From Saccharina japonica (Eukaryota > Sar > Phaeophyceae > Laminariales > Laminariaceae), in assembly GCA_008828725.1 (NCBI GenBank), contig MEHQ01000787.1, positions 28,353-92,352 of the forward strand: a DNA stretch of 64,000 nucleotides, read 5' to 3'. The stretch's first letter is position 1; every line of letters begins with the position of its first letter. Below are positions 1 to 11,546 of this stretch, in pieces. A program made the position numbers and the translations under genes. Below the pieces are notes generated by a model, which saw only the letters and a list, made by a program, of their open reading frames with translations, had not been told where the DNA came from and did no database searches.

Positions 1-868
1 GTAGTACACTGCTGTGCCTTCCTTGTGGAAAACCGTACGGCGCAGTAAAATTATGCGCCCCTACCTACATCGAGACCCGATTGAAATGAGCACGTACTCA
101 TCGATACAGAAGCTGCAAGGTGGCAGCTACAGTAACTAGCAGAAAAAACAAACCACGGTTAAAGCGTGCCAGATAAGTAAGTCCTACGTATATACCTCGT
201 ATTCAAGTCCTTCGCGCGAGGTCGTAAACTGTCCTTCTCGTCCGCAACAATGGACAATACGGCGACAAGGGCGTATTATCTCGCCTCCTGGCTATATGTC
301 GCTCTCGCGCAAGGTTTGCGAGTCTGTCACCCACTTGAACTGTTGTACTGCTGCTGTACACGTTTTTGTACTTCTGCTTTTATACGTACTGATTCCATGG
401 TTGCCCTGCTATATACCGCTGCTGTACGCTCTGCACTTCACATGTCGGTAGTTATTGAAGACGTCATCGGAGTCAGTCGTAGTAGTCCTGCGCCGTCATG
501 ACGATCTAGCATATCTCGTCGCTCGAGGCCACCCCTGCTGGAGCCATGGCGGTGTTACCTTCTATCTTCTTCTGTAAGCGGGGCCGGTGTTCGTCTGTCT
601 CGCCAACCAGAAGACTAATCTGCCGCCAAAGCACACACAAAAAGGCAGAAGGCAATCGCCGCCACGAGTGGCAAGGACACAGAACGGTCGACTGAGCGGA
701 GAAAGAAAAAGGGGCAGGGTGTACTTCATTTTCATGCATGTTGCCGTAGCCGTATGGCCATAGGGTATCAGGAGGCCGTCTGCCGCTGATATACCAACGG
801 TGCTATTCCTGTGAAGCGAAACAGACGGCGGCGGTTGCTGGTGGTAAGTTTCATCCCACATCTGTCAT
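1..868. repeat. Outer arm of large imperfect inverted repeat
   Basis: The reverse complement of 24,768-25,510 matches this stretch over most of its length. Shared landmarks are the block around the first 70 bases, the region near 240-480 and the block near 785-868. Substitutions and small indels are frequent, so the copies are not recent. The repeat may extend left of the window. Open frames inside are short and cysteine/tyrosine-rich, match no protein family I know, and are not called as genes. Confidence 0.8.
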
Positions 869-964
869 TCGGCTCGATTTATGTGATCAACACAAAGGGT
901 CGTGTTGAACCCCATTAACACGACGCTCCTGTCCCGGGGGATTGCACGGATTTAGGGTTAGCTG

Positions 965-1200
965 CTTGTTACCGTACAGAACAGTGCCAGTAGACACCGT
1001 GCCGTACCGTACAGTACAGGACAGGACCTGACAGGACAAAGCAGTACCGTATAGTACAGTACAGTACAGGACAGTACACCACAGTACAGCACAGGACTAC
1101 AGTACAGTGTACAGGTAGTACAGTGCAGTACAGTACTACAGTACAGTGCAGTACAGTACAGTACAGTATATCACAGTACAGTACAGTACTGCCTGGTAGC
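965..1200. repeat. ACAGT/GTACA-type simple satellite
   Basis: The stretch is built almost entirely of CAGTA/CAGGA pentamer-like units, most often ACAGTACAGT, with scattered substitutions. It separates the outer inverted-repeat arm from the direct repeat at 1,228. No coding potential is claimed. Confidence 0.85.
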
Positions 1201-1227
1201 ATCCAGGGGAGTCATCGAACTATATAT

Positions 1228-1386
1228 TTAAGGGGCCCCTTCGGTCATGATGAAACACGAGTACTTGAGAGTTGAAAAAATAATATTTTTCGTTTTTGTT
1301 ACAGCAGCAACACTATTTCTGGTATAATAACACCATATCAGTAGTCCTTACGGAAAACGGCATAGCTCCAGTTCTAATGATCAGCG
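1228..1386 (+). repeat. Dispersed repeat opening with AAGGGGCCCCTT palindrome
   Basis: It begins TTAAGGGGCCCCTTCGG and is matched in direct orientation by 22,233-22,384. Both copies share the ACAGCAGNAACACT and GGCATAGCT blocks. The 12-bp palindrome AAGGGGCCCCTT recurs inside the neighbouring inverted-repeat arms. Confidence 0.7.
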
Positions 1387-1574
1387 TGTTGATACTCGGG
1401 AGGTGGAATCAGCACAGTATTGGTAGTAGTGTGTTGATACTCTGTAGTTGAATGAGGAGAAAGCAACGTATCTGTAAAACAGTTAGATAACATATTGTTG
1501 AGTCAAATCGTACAAAATACGATAAATAGCTTTTCACGAGCGGCAATCGCTGTTCATACATCGCTGTAGACGAA

Positions 1575-1710
1575 GGAGCAGCAGCAACAGCAACATATGG
1601 AACAGCAGCAGCAGCAGCAGCACAGCACAGGAGTACACAGATACGCACAACTACCGCCGCTACTACTACTGTACTACTGCTGCTGCTCCTGCTGCTCCTG
1701 CTGTGGGTAG
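1575..1710. repeat. CAG...CTG trinucleotide foldback repeat
   Basis: A (CAG)n-rich half (1,578-1,630) is followed by a (CTG)n/(CTACTG)n-rich half (1,655-1,706), so a single strand could fold into a CAG/CTG hairpin. A second copy with the same central ACAGGAGTACACA segment lies at 41,855-41,975. They are two members of one dispersed repeat, not independent microsatellites. Confidence 0.65.
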
Positions 1711-1749
1711 GTTACATACCTACCTCCCAACTTCGAAAGCGGGACAGCT

Positions 1750-2130
1750 TCGGAAGTGGAACACTTGGCAAAGTTCGATCATAAAATAAAAAGTACAACA
1801 AAGCGCAACAAACCCGTAAAGATGATACGGACCACTGCGGACCACTCTCTAGTTCAAGCACAGATATATATATGTTTCTACATAAAAAAGGCCAACGACG
1901 TATCAGTAAAGACTACTTGGTCAAATTGTCAAGTCTTGGCTTTCAACTCTGGGGACAGTACGAAACACTTGCCAAAGACAAATGGAAACGTTTTCTTGTA
2001 CGCGGAAATACCACAAACTTGCCAACGAACGACTGGAAGGAAAAGCGAAACTTGCCAAATTGCCACAAGTTAAATTTCCACAACCTGATGAACAAAAACT
2101 TGCCAATTTGTTGTGCGTACGTATATCTTT
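1750..2130. repeat. Stretch reiterating AACTTGCCAA
   Basis: The decamer AACTTGCCAA or a one-base variant occurs at least five times, irregularly spaced, between about 1,762 and 2,108. Several short open frames overlap in all phases and none resembles a known protein. Confidence 0.45.
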
Positions 2131-2211
2131 CGAATTTGCGTTGTTGACTTCGTGTAATTTTCTGTGACGTGGTAGGGAGTGCTGCTGGCTGACATATCTA
2201 CCCCACAACAT

Positions 2212-3240
2212 TCACCTCTGTGATGTGTTCACATGTTATCTCTGCACACAAACGCATCTCCCTCCCTTCGCTCTATGGACATCTCCCTACTGTACGCATT
2301 CGTGGACTACCGAGATACCGAATAGTCCAACACCATTCCACTCCTCCGTAGCGGAGGATGTTCCGAGACTTCTACAAATCACGATATGTCTGGCCCAGAA
2401 ACGTCTGGGCAGCTATGGCAGCATTGTTCGCGTGTGTACTACCAGTCTACCAGCACCATCCCGAGCTGTATCCACTTGGTAGTTCCACCTGGGCGAGGAA
2501 CCAAAAAATGGTCAACCCCAAAGAAGTCCAACTATCAAACAAGCACACAGAATATAACCAATATGCCTACTCTCTCTCTTACGAACAAACCACGGATTAA
2601 TCTTGGAAGGCTTTTCCTTTCTCTGATAATCCTCTCGTTTGGCAAATTATGCGGGAAGTCTACGTAGTGCCATTCTGGAGCCTCGATAACGGTATATGTC
2701 TGTCCCCTGGCTTTTGGAGATGATGTATATATAACAGGGAATAGGAGCGTACGGTGCTGGTTGTATATAGTCAATGAAGCAAAAACGATTTAGGGTTGCC
2801 ATCGAGCCACAACGAACAGTTATAGTCTGCACACAACAGGACGATGGAAAACCCACGCCGTGATGGGAGCAACCGTTCACACCTCTGGGCGCCCGCCTTA
2901 ACCTCGAATACTGCTATTAGGGAATTAAGGGGCCCCTTCGGTCATTTATCAATCGAGTGTTTTTTTCGGGATTGTTTGTTGGGAGGGGGCTGCTACGGTT
3001 CGCCGAGCCCTGGAGGCATTCCCTTGCGGGGATGCAAATGGCGCCGAAACCGCTTTTGGAATAATTGGGGCTCGCTGGCTAACTCTGCCTCCTCTTTCGC
3101 ACGGCCCTCACGCTGTAGTGTGGGTGCTCAAGAACTTGACGCGTTTCACGGGTTAGGGTCCGTATTCAGATGGCTGACACAGCCGGCAACAGCAAAACAT
3201 GAGCTCGAACCGGAGATCTTTAAGGGGCCCCTTCGGGCAA
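2212..3240. repeat. Inner arm of large imperfect inverted repeat
   Basis: It matches the reverse complement of 22,972-23,972. Shared landmarks are GTTCACATGTTATCTCTGC near 2,227, the AAGGGGCCCCTT motif at 2,925 and 3,220, and AACCGGAGATCTTTAAGG at the inner edge. The open frame over 2,844-3,659 is conserved only in part in the other copy and has no recognisable domain. Confidence 0.85.
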
Positions 3241-3659
3241 ACAATATCGTGGTCGGGAGTGTTTGCCTCTTGCGCCGGTTTGCACAAAACCGGCGTGTGA
3301 GAGTAAGCAAGGGGCGGCGGGTTATTGATCTACAACGAACAGTTGATGACAGACCCAGGTCTCCGAGCGGACCTCAACAGGGGGGAAAATGTCAAAAACG
3401 TATCCCCCCGCCGCCCGGTACAACCACACATGGTACTGGTGCTGTCGACCACCAGGCAGCGATGATAGCAGAGACCTTTTTGTTGGCTGTGGTCCAGCTC
3501 GTAGCGCAGCCTACTACTATAGACGCAAGCAAACACCGATGGGTTGGTGCGCGACTGGAGAGGAAACGGCGGCGTTTCGTAGTGGATGGCAAGAGAGGGA
3601 AGACGCGAGCAAGCGACTACGTGCCACTCCGAACGATAGAAGCCGCAATATATCCTTGA

Positions 3660-5985
3660 AGGTTGCCACCAAGCAACTCAAACGCGCGAGGGCGGAAGGC
3701 GTGCATGTGTTACTTGACGAGTATATCAGTCGAATCGAAGGGAGTATCCGAGAAGGCGATCAGTTTGGATTATACGAGGACCTCAAGGGCATGGGCATGG
3801 AAGCGAAGGGGGAAGAGGTCGTTTTTTTCGCAGTACACCAAGGCCGAGGAATTTAGATTGCTGCGTGATATTGGCCTCATCCGGGAGCGCTAGATAAGGC
3901 GGTTTCATAAACTGCTAAATATCAAGTCGCTTACCATCGACCCGAATATCGTCAATATGCACTCAAGGTATGGCCGCCGTGCATGCCGCTGGGCAACGTG
4001 CCGTCAAGGTAAGAGGTGGAGAAAGCGGTCTGAGCGATGGCGAACCGCAAGGCGGTTGGACCGAATGCCTCCTGGTTGATTTCCTGAAGCTCCTGACCGA
4101 CGAAGGAGACTCGAACACCCTGCTTACCTTCTACGATATCATCGCCGCTGTGTGTGTGGGGGGGGGGCGTGCCGCAACAGTGGAAGGACGCGATACTGCA
4201 CAAGAAGAAAGACAGGACGTGGTAATTCCCGTGGTATCTCCCTCGTGGCGCATGCCGGAAAACTTCTCCTCAACGTCATCGCGAGCTGTCTTAGCGACTA
4301 CTGCGAACGGGTAGGCATCTGGCCGGAGGGACAGTGTGGCTTTAGACCCCAGTGCTCGATGATTGACATGATGTCCATGGTGCGTCTCTTCATGGTGTCT
4401 TCGCGAGGAAACCCACCATCCATAGCGCCACACCCACACCCCTGAACCAAGTAGGGGACCCCGAGGCCGGCATCGCCGTACACTCAACTACAGTATGTGT
4501 CAATAACGATAAACAGGGGTATCATTTTTTATCTCGTAGTCGGCAACGTTCCCAGTAGCGGTGATATGTTGCGGTTCACGTAAGAACTTGCATGCGTATG
4601 CACCAGTAGTAAACCCGTAGATATGTCAGAGTATAGTCCCCAGACGCCACAGCTTGCAGGAACTGGCGAGGAAAAAGGACGCCCCGCGGCCCATGTGCTT
4701 TATCGACCTCACCAAAGCCTATGACTCCGTCGACCGAGCCCTCCTGTGGGCTGTCCTATCTCGCTTTGGCATACCACCGAGAATGCTCGCCATGATCCGC
4801 CAATTTCACGGCGGTATTCGAGCGTGCGTGAGGTTGGACGATGGCGAGTGCTCGGATATGTTCGGAGTGGAACAGCGTCTTCGGCAAGAGTGTGTCCTCG
4901 CGCCATTGCTGTTCAGCAAGTTTTTCACGGCGGTGTTGCATGTGACCGAGAAACGCTTCACCGCTGATGCAGCCATCATGGACAGCATGATGCAAGTCCA
5001 ACAAAATAGGGGGAAGGGGGAAAATAAGAAGAGGGGAAGGCACGGGCTAGCAAAGCCGACGAGCGGGGGGGCGGGGAGGCCCAGACGTTGTGGGGAATGC
5101 TGTACGCTGACGATGCGGGCATTGTCTCGCGACCACCAGGAGGGTTGGACAGGATGATGACGGTGATCGTGACTGCGTGTACGGGCTTACCGTCCCGGAG
5201 ACCAAGCCCGGAGACCAAGACGGAGAGCATGTGTCTGCAGACGAAAGATGGGGGCGACGTGTCGTTCGACGTCGCTGCAGCCGGCCAGGTGTACAACCAA
5301 ACGGTCGAGTATGTGCACTTGGGTGGGGCTATCAGCGCGAGCCGGTATATTGTTTTGCCCAGGTAGCGCGTCGACGTTGGAGGGCATGGGCGTGCGTCGG
5401 GCGGTATAAAATTCAAGTCTATCGCCGCTCGGGTGTGCGCCTGTGCTTAACGGTACCGCTGATGACGGCGGGGGTACTCGAGACGACGGTGTACGGGTGT
5501 GTCACGTGGAGCCCGGAACCAGCTGATTACGCCAGACTACGGAAGGTCCATCACAGTATGCTCCTTCGATGGCTCGGCTGGCGGAAGTGGAAGAGCGAAT
5601 ACCACACTCTATCCAATGCTCGCGCGCTTGTCATAACAGTCTCCGAGAGCATTGAGGCGACGGTGCGCAGATGGAGAATATATGGTTCGCTGGCTTCGTC
5701 GCACGCATGGGAGTGGAGCGGCTGCCGAGGAAGGTGATGTTTGGGGAGATTATCGGTGGTAAGGGCTACTCATTCGTACAGGAGGAGGGCTGGATGGGGC
5801 GAATCGAGGAGGACCTCGAGGCCTTCAGCATCAGGCCAGAAGGGCGGCGCGAGGTAGAACAGAAGATTGGCCGGTGGTTTCGAGTGGTCGAGAACGGGGC
5901 GGAGTTTTTCATGGGGAAGTGGCATGACGCGAGAGAATTGACGCAGCAAAGCGGCCCGCGACGGCTACGGATGCAACTTTGACAC
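3660..5985 (+). pseudogene. Decayed non-LTR retrotransposon (reverse transcriptase and C-terminal region)
   Basis: Fragments of one reverse transcriptase lie in order but in different frames. They are a pre-RT linker (about 3,665-3,890), RT fingers with [11 protein letters not shown] and CGFRPQ (about 4,215-4,350), palm motif [13 protein letters not shown] (about 4,697), motif B near LAPLLF (about 4,900), motif C YADD (about 5,100) and a thumb/C-terminal region ending near 5,985 (GFVARMG, WFRVVENGAEFFMGKWHD). At least three frame changes separate these pieces. The RT is also interrupted by about 255 bp (4,380-4,651) between the fingers and the LQELARKKD segment. No endonuclease domain is seen upstream. 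The family ([12 protein letters not shown]-type LINE RT) is one I associate with algal/stramenopile genomes, from memory. It is a dead copy. Confidence 0.85.
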
Positions 5986-6159
5986 GGGCCGTTAACACCC
6001 ATGTGCCCAGGGAGAGGCCTGGGCCGGGGCACGACGGGGGGGGGTTGCCTAAACGCCTGATGACTGGGTATGGCCGGCATCGTCATGATGCGTGCCTTTC
6101 CGGTACCGGGGTATCTAGCGTAGGGGACGCCCGTACTCGCATTCTGTATGCCTCCCTCG

Positions 6160-6600
6160 CCTGTTTTGTTTTTCTTTCGCTTCTCACTTTTTTCGTTTTT
6201 TTTTTCTCTTTTCTCTTTTCCCTTTCTTCGCCTTTTTATTTTTTAATCTCGTTCGTTTTCTCTCCCGCTCTTTTACCTGCTTCGTAGCTCTTTCGCTACC
6301 TTTTATTTGTTCGCTCATCTTGAACGTGCGTGTGTATAGATAGCTACTGTAGCTGTCCCTGTTGATGGATCTTTTGGGTCCTGGTTATTGTTTTTTAGTT
6401 TGCTTTGGGGGTCGTCACTTTCCTCTTTTTGTCCCTTTTCCTTTTTTCCCTTTTTTCCTTTTTTCCTTTCTTCCTTCTTCCTCTTTCCTTTTTTTCTGTT
6501 TTTATTTTTCCTTTGTCCTTTTTCTTTTATCTTTTCTTTTTCTCTTTACTGTTTCCCTTTTTCGTTTGGATTGATTCCATTTTCTCTCAGCTGGGGTGTA
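6160..6600. repeat. Pyrimidine-rich (CTTTT)n low-complexity tract
   Basis: The plus strand is dominated by runs of T with interspersed C. Open frames here translate to Phe/Leu/Ser-rich hydrophobic strings that look like membrane proteins only because of composition. No domain or splice context supports a gene. Confidence 0.75.
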
Positions 6601-6706
6601 CGTTGGGCCAAAACAGTTATGATGTATAGCGTACTTGTATTATGTGTAGTATTTTTCAGGAAGGTATTCTGCCACTCCAGAGTTTTTTTTAGCCTGTCGT
6701 GTAGAG

Positions 6707-6870
6707 GTGTTACCCTTTTGCCAATTACCCGGGTACTCGCGAGTATTACCCGGCTTGCTAATATCCGTCACGGGTACAAGTAGCACTTCATACTCGTCGA
6801 TTATTTGGGTTCCGGGTACCCGAGTACCCGGTTTAAACGGGTACCCGTGTACCCGTTGGTTTACCTTGGA
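6707..6870. mobile_element. Truncated copy of GGGTACCC-rich palindromic element
   Basis: It begins GTGTTACCCTTTTGCCAA exactly like the fuller copy at 7,001. It contains two perfect GGGTACCC palindromes (6,814 and 6,839) and lacks the right terminus. Degenerate GTACCCG/CGGGTAC words fill the rest. Confidence 0.65.
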
Positions 6871-7000
6871 AACCCCGGAGATGGCAACGTATCATGCCCT
6901 AAATCACGTTCCTTGGGTATTATTTGGAACATATGACCGAGAAAACCCTTTGCAAAATTAAAATGATGCTTCATCCATCACATATCACACCATACTAAAC

Positions 7001-7279
7001 GTGTTACCCTTTTGCCAATTACTCGGGTACTCGCGAGCATTACCCGGCTTACTAATACCCGTCACGGGTACGGGTAACACTTCACTAGCCAAGTATTTGG
7101 GCGCCGGGCACACGGGTACCCGGCTGTTAGACGGGTACCCGGATGCTAAACTAGTACCCGCTGTTAAACGGGTACCCGGGCACCCGCCCTGAAAAGCTGT
7201 AAATACTCGCGAGTACCCGGGTATCTCCCCCCAAAATTTGGCGGGTACCCGTTTAAAACGGGTATTCGTCGGGTAACAC
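7001..7279. mobile_element. GGGTACCC-rich miniature element with GTGTTACCC termini
   Basis: It is bounded by the 9-bp inverted termini GTGTTACCC (7,001) and GGGTAACAC (7,271-7,279). Four GGGTACCC palindromes lie inside (7,114, 7,133, 7,170, 7,244), with many one-base variants. There is no coding capacity. The structure is that of a non-autonomous inverted-repeat element; the superfamily is not determined and I could not define a target duplication. Confidence 0.6.
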
Positions 7280-7389
7280 ATATATTTCCATCTACAACGA
7301 GGTCAAGACGAGGTACATACGGATACAAATGAAAATAAATATTCCCCATCCAGCACAATATTAATATTACCAGAAAAACTCACGCAACA

Positions 7390-8010
7390 AGGTACCTTTT
7401 ACTCAGGATGTGTTGGGCGGTTCGGAAATCTGGAGACACCGTCAGAAAGATCAACGCTGCGGCCAGCTTTTGACGATTTGTTTTGCTTCAAAAAAATTGA
7501 ATTCGCCTCTTTTGTACAAAAAACGTATGAACCATCTGCTGGTTTCTCTGGGTGTAATACTTTTCACACCCATAGTTCTGAACCGTAATTTCGCCAGCTA
7601 TGGTTACGTATAGGCCGCAGGCCGTTTTTTTCGCAACACATGAAAATACGTTTTGACGAAGTTTTAGGCAAAAATACAATTTTGAATGTCGTTTTCCTCT
7701 GGCTACTACAGTTCAACAAATCGTGCGATGTTAAATTCGAATACGGCAAACGATTCGTCTTGTCCCAACGCGCGGGCAAGGGCAATTTTTTTTGTTTCTT
7801 CCAGCAACACGAAAAATCGTTAGATATTCATCATTTTGCCTAAGTTCATCATTTTGCCCCAAAATGGCCGATTTTGGTCGATTTTGGGCAGTCTTGAACT
7901 TTTTTGTTTTGTGCGTTGTTGCGTAACTACTTGAATTTAGTGTGAAAATACAATGTTCTTTCTCGTTTTCAGCATCGATTCATTTTGTCTTTGCGGTCAG
8001 GTTAGGTAGG
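7390..8010 (+). repeat. Dispersed ~600-bp repeat, copy 1
   Basis: It is matched in direct orientation by 12,068-12,650. Shared landmarks are CTCAGGATGTGTTG, TTCGGAAATCTGGAG, the ACCGTCAGAAAG block and CATCATTTTGCCC, with clear divergence. Neither copy holds a long conserved frame, so this looks like non-coding repeat sequence. Confidence 0.75.
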
Positions 8011-8565
8011 TTGTTCGTGGTATGAGGGGGTATAATTAATTAATTTAGCGAAGGAGGGAAAATATGGAGGTGAATTTAAATAATTTATTCTGCAAACGGG
8101 GCAGGAAGTATTTATTGATTGTGTCGTCGACCGACGTCGCCGGCTGCACGGTTACGTACGTCCCGGATTTTTCCGCCAACGTGCTATTCGTTCAGGGTAG
8201 AAACCACCCACGACTTCGGCTTAATTATTACTTCCCCCACTCCACCCGGCTGATACTTCGGGCCGCGTGCCTTGGCCGCTTCACGGATTCCGTAGCCATT
8301 TTCGATGGCAACGATGCAGGTCCCCTGCAACACGTTGAAGGCGATGGCGCCTTGAGGTACCATTCGCTTTAGGTGTAGGCAGTCGGTGGTGGGTGATCTT
8401 TGGCTGGGAGGTGTGAATGAAGACGCCAAGCTTGTTGTGGTGGAGGAAGTCAAAACAGAGTGACAGATAGGGGGGGAGGGTGGGGGGGAGTACATCATAG
8501 AGCTCCCTATACAATGTGTTAGCTAGGATCTTTATAGGGGCGGGCTGTTTACTTCGCGCATTGCT
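8011..8565. other. No recognised gene
   Basis: A plus-strand frame of 102 codons (8,064-8,372) and overlapping minus-strand frames exist, but none shows a motif I can name. The pattern of overlapping frames on both strands is typical of decayed repeat DNA. Confidence 0.4.
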
Positions 8566-8700
8566 TTGCGAGCTAGGAAGCACATCCTGGTGGGATCAAG
8601 GTACGGGCGTAGACCCAACCCAACCCCCAACCCTAACCCTAACGCTAACCCTAACCCAAACCGGACCCAAAACGGACCAGAAACGGGCGAGAAACGCGGC
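8566..8700 (+). repeat. Dispersed repeat with interstitial telomere-like (CCCTAA)n
   Basis: Positions about 8,620-8,662 read as CCCTAA repeats with two variants (CCCCAA, CGCTAA), i.e. TTAGGG on the other strand. The flanks (GAGCTAGGAAGCACATCC before, AAACGGGCGAGAAACGCGGC after) recur at 43,295-43,425 around a more degenerate version. The telomere-like block is thus part of a dispersed repeat. Confidence 0.75.
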
Positions 8701-10079
8701 TGCGTCGCTTTTGCATCTAGCGAGAAAATTGCGAGAACATTTCGAGCGCGGACCACGATTCCGATATGCGGACCACAGGTACAGAATTTACAAGACAACA
8801 TCATCCCTTAAAGATCCTAGCTAACGGGTGTGTTACATCATTGGAAATATTGTGCTGGACAGACTGTTTATATACGTGCCAGCTGTGCTTTTCTTCACCT
8901 GTTTGACTATTATTAGAAAAGCAGGGTCTTCGCACATTAATTTGCAAGAAGGAAAACAAGCGTAAGTCTACGCACACAGATCCTCGATCGGACTCTTCCT
9001 ACGTGCTCTCTGGGAGCTGGTCGGTCTATAGGGCCATGTTAAAACTGTGAAGCTTTCAGACTGGAGCGGGAGGCAGGATCGGCTTGCGCCGAGAGCAAAC
9101 CAGGAACGGGGATGAAACCGGACAGATACTACAGAGGATGGCGCCTACTACGTGTTCTCTCCTCTCACCGTGAACGGACGTCGATGATTGCTTCGCCACG
9201 AGCAGTGTCTCCGTCAGATCCTAGGGTGCGCAGGGTGCGCAGTAGGAGCGAGGACGTGTAGGCCTTGGTTGCTGCTGTACGGGCGGCTGTAGTCTGCCCC
9301 CGTGTCTTGCCAAGAACGCCGTCCCCATGACCCTAAGAAAGCCTCATTATCTCATAAACAAACAACGTTAGTTCCTCCTCAACCATCGTGGAATATATAC
9401 ATATCATAGATAGGCTCTTATCCCCCCGGCATATTTTATTTTTTATAGGGGTGCACGTGTGTTGTGAGCGTGTGCCCAATGAAATCACAGGAGAAGGCGA
9501 GAAGGTGTTGTTGATGACGTGTTCCAACATGCACAATACGTGAGGACGGGGGGGGGGGGGTCTGGAGTTTTGTTTTGTTTTTTAATCATCACGTTTACTT
9601 TCCAGCTTCTTCTGGACAAGCCGTGATAGCAGGTGTCGTCCCTTCTCCCCCCGTGTCTCATACGTGCCTTCGTTATTTCTCGCATATAGGGTAAATATAC
9701 TATTCTATTATTTGTTTCCGTTGATGTGTTCACTGGGGGGGGCGCGGCAGAGGTAGTATCGACTCTTGACACCGTTTTGTTTTTAGAGTGGGAATGAGAT
9801 GGCAGGAGGTGTGACATGGTCCCCGTATCAGTTTTTATAGCAGAGACGGGAACTTGTTGTTACCATCGCCTTGAGCTTGCCCTGAGAACTATTTTTCTCT
9901 TTTCCTCTCTCGTGTCTTCTTTCTTGCTTTTTTTGCCTTGTTTCTCCCTTTGTTTCCACCCTATGCCGGTGTCTCTCTCTTTTTTCGTGTTGCCTCGCTC
10001 GTGCAGCAGTTATCTGTTCCTCTTGGGCACGTGTGCTTTTCGTCTAGGGGCGCTTCTGGCGCTTCTGGCGCTTCTGTCT
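8701..10079. other. No recognised gene; low-complexity patches
   Basis: Nothing with coding or RNA signatures was recognised. A 14-base poly(G) lies near 9,548 and a G8 run near 9,737. The T-rich open frame from 9,816 belongs to the repeat that follows. Confidence 0.4.
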
Positions 10080-10370
10080 CCCTGCGTCATTTGTATTCTG
10101 TTTCATTTCAGAACTTGTTTTATTTTGTCTTTTTTGTTCTTATTTTTTGGTTCGGCTCGTGTCGCTGTGTTCTCGTACCCGATACGTTACGCATCTCACT
10201 TGCTTTACCCATTAATTTGCGTTTATTTTGTTTTGGTTTTTCTCTGTTTCACAGTCTGTGACCACAGAATTTGTATCTCTCTAGGATTGGGAATCAGGAC
10301 AGGCACTGGGTGTACTGATGTGGTTGAGTAGAAAGAACGGGTTTAATGTGAAGACAACAACAACAACATA
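10080..10370 (+). mobile_element. Retroposon-like repeat with (CAA)n tail, copy 1
   Basis: It is about 85-90% similar by eye to 13,620-13,877, ending in the same block (GGAATCAGGACAGGCACTGG ... GGGTTTAATGTGAAGACAA) followed by (CAA)n. A more diverged relative at 47,650-47,770 ends in an (AC)n tail. A conserved 3' end with a variable microsatellite tail is typical of SINE/LINE 3' termini. No open frame is conserved. Confidence 0.65.
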
Positions 10371-11546
10371 CGTATTTACACATACATAAGTATTGTGACG
10401 TGGTGCCCTAGGGCTATAAAAAATGGTTGAGATATAGTTATGGTGAAAAACAAGGCTTGTGGTGGCCCTAAGATTAGTCTCGTGTACTGAAGTTTCCTGC
10501 TTGGTAGATCAAACAGGCAGCAGCAAAGATCCGATTAACGGGCTGTTAGAGGGATCATTATTTTCGTCCGTAGGGTCTTCTCTCACGCAGACTCTCACCC
10601 CCCTCCCTCCCTCTCACTCTCCGTCCCGCATTTGGCTCTATCTGCCCTGTGGCTTCTCAGTTTATAGCATTTTGGTCTCCATCGCCTGAGGTCAAATAAT
10701 ATAAAACAAGAGGTCTCCTATACTGAAGAGAAGGTTGCTTCCAAGCCAGCAACGGTATTCCCTGCATCCTTCCATATTGTATCTCGGCCACACTCCACTT
10801 GACGAAGTCGGTCAGTGCCGCTGAGCTCGAAGCATCTTCATCTCGCTTCCAACAGGAACCGTTTCCTCTTCTTCCATATGTGAGAGTTTTATATTATTTT
10901 ATCTTACTTATTACGTACGCGTATTTCATGTTCCTTTCAGCCTTGTAGTGCAAGGTAGCCTGTCACCACCGCCGTGTAGACAAGAGAGCGAGGCAGCATC
11001 TACTGCTTCCTGTCCGCTGTAGGCAGTAGCTTCTCCCCGCGTCAATGGCACAGTACAACTAGCGCCGACATGTATATGTATTTCAAGCACCTGATATGAA
11101 ATAGAGCGTTCGTAGATCATCGACTTTCTTGTTCTCTCTTGCGAATCTCGATATCATATTGAGCAGTCGTTGAGCAGTCGTGTAGACGTGAGATTACACC
11201 TACGAGCACTACAACAGCAGTAGTAATATCAGTGAGTCACGTGCTCCCCTCATTAAGTGATGGAGCACACGCACACGATCGCCCCAGACTCAGTAATAGG
11301 TGCACTCTGTGGATGCAACACAAACCGTCTGTCACCCCTCAACGCCCAAAACCTTGAGGCACTTATTATGCCCTCTACACCTGCCTCGCCCTTTTTCATT
11401 TCCGAAGCGTACGGGGCTGTCTTGTTGCTTTTCTCAAAACTGTTTTCCCACATACAGTATAACATATAACACTGCTGTACCGTACTGCCGTGTGCGTACT
11501 TCTTTTTTTTTGTCCATCCCATTTAATATCTTCGCCCTTCTTTAGT
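10371..11546. other. No recognised gene
   Basis: Short unconvincing frames only. There are no splice-supported homologies and no repeat matched elsewhere in the window. Confidence 0.4.

Noticed and set aside
6388-6783. Hydrophobic membrane-protein-like ORF
   Set aside because: T/C-rich low-complexity DNA gives Phe/Leu/Ser strings in all three phases.
9816-10331. 171-codon hydrophobic ORF
   Set aside because: It overlaps the (CAA)n-tailed repeat, and its frame is not conserved in the second copy apart from the shared end.
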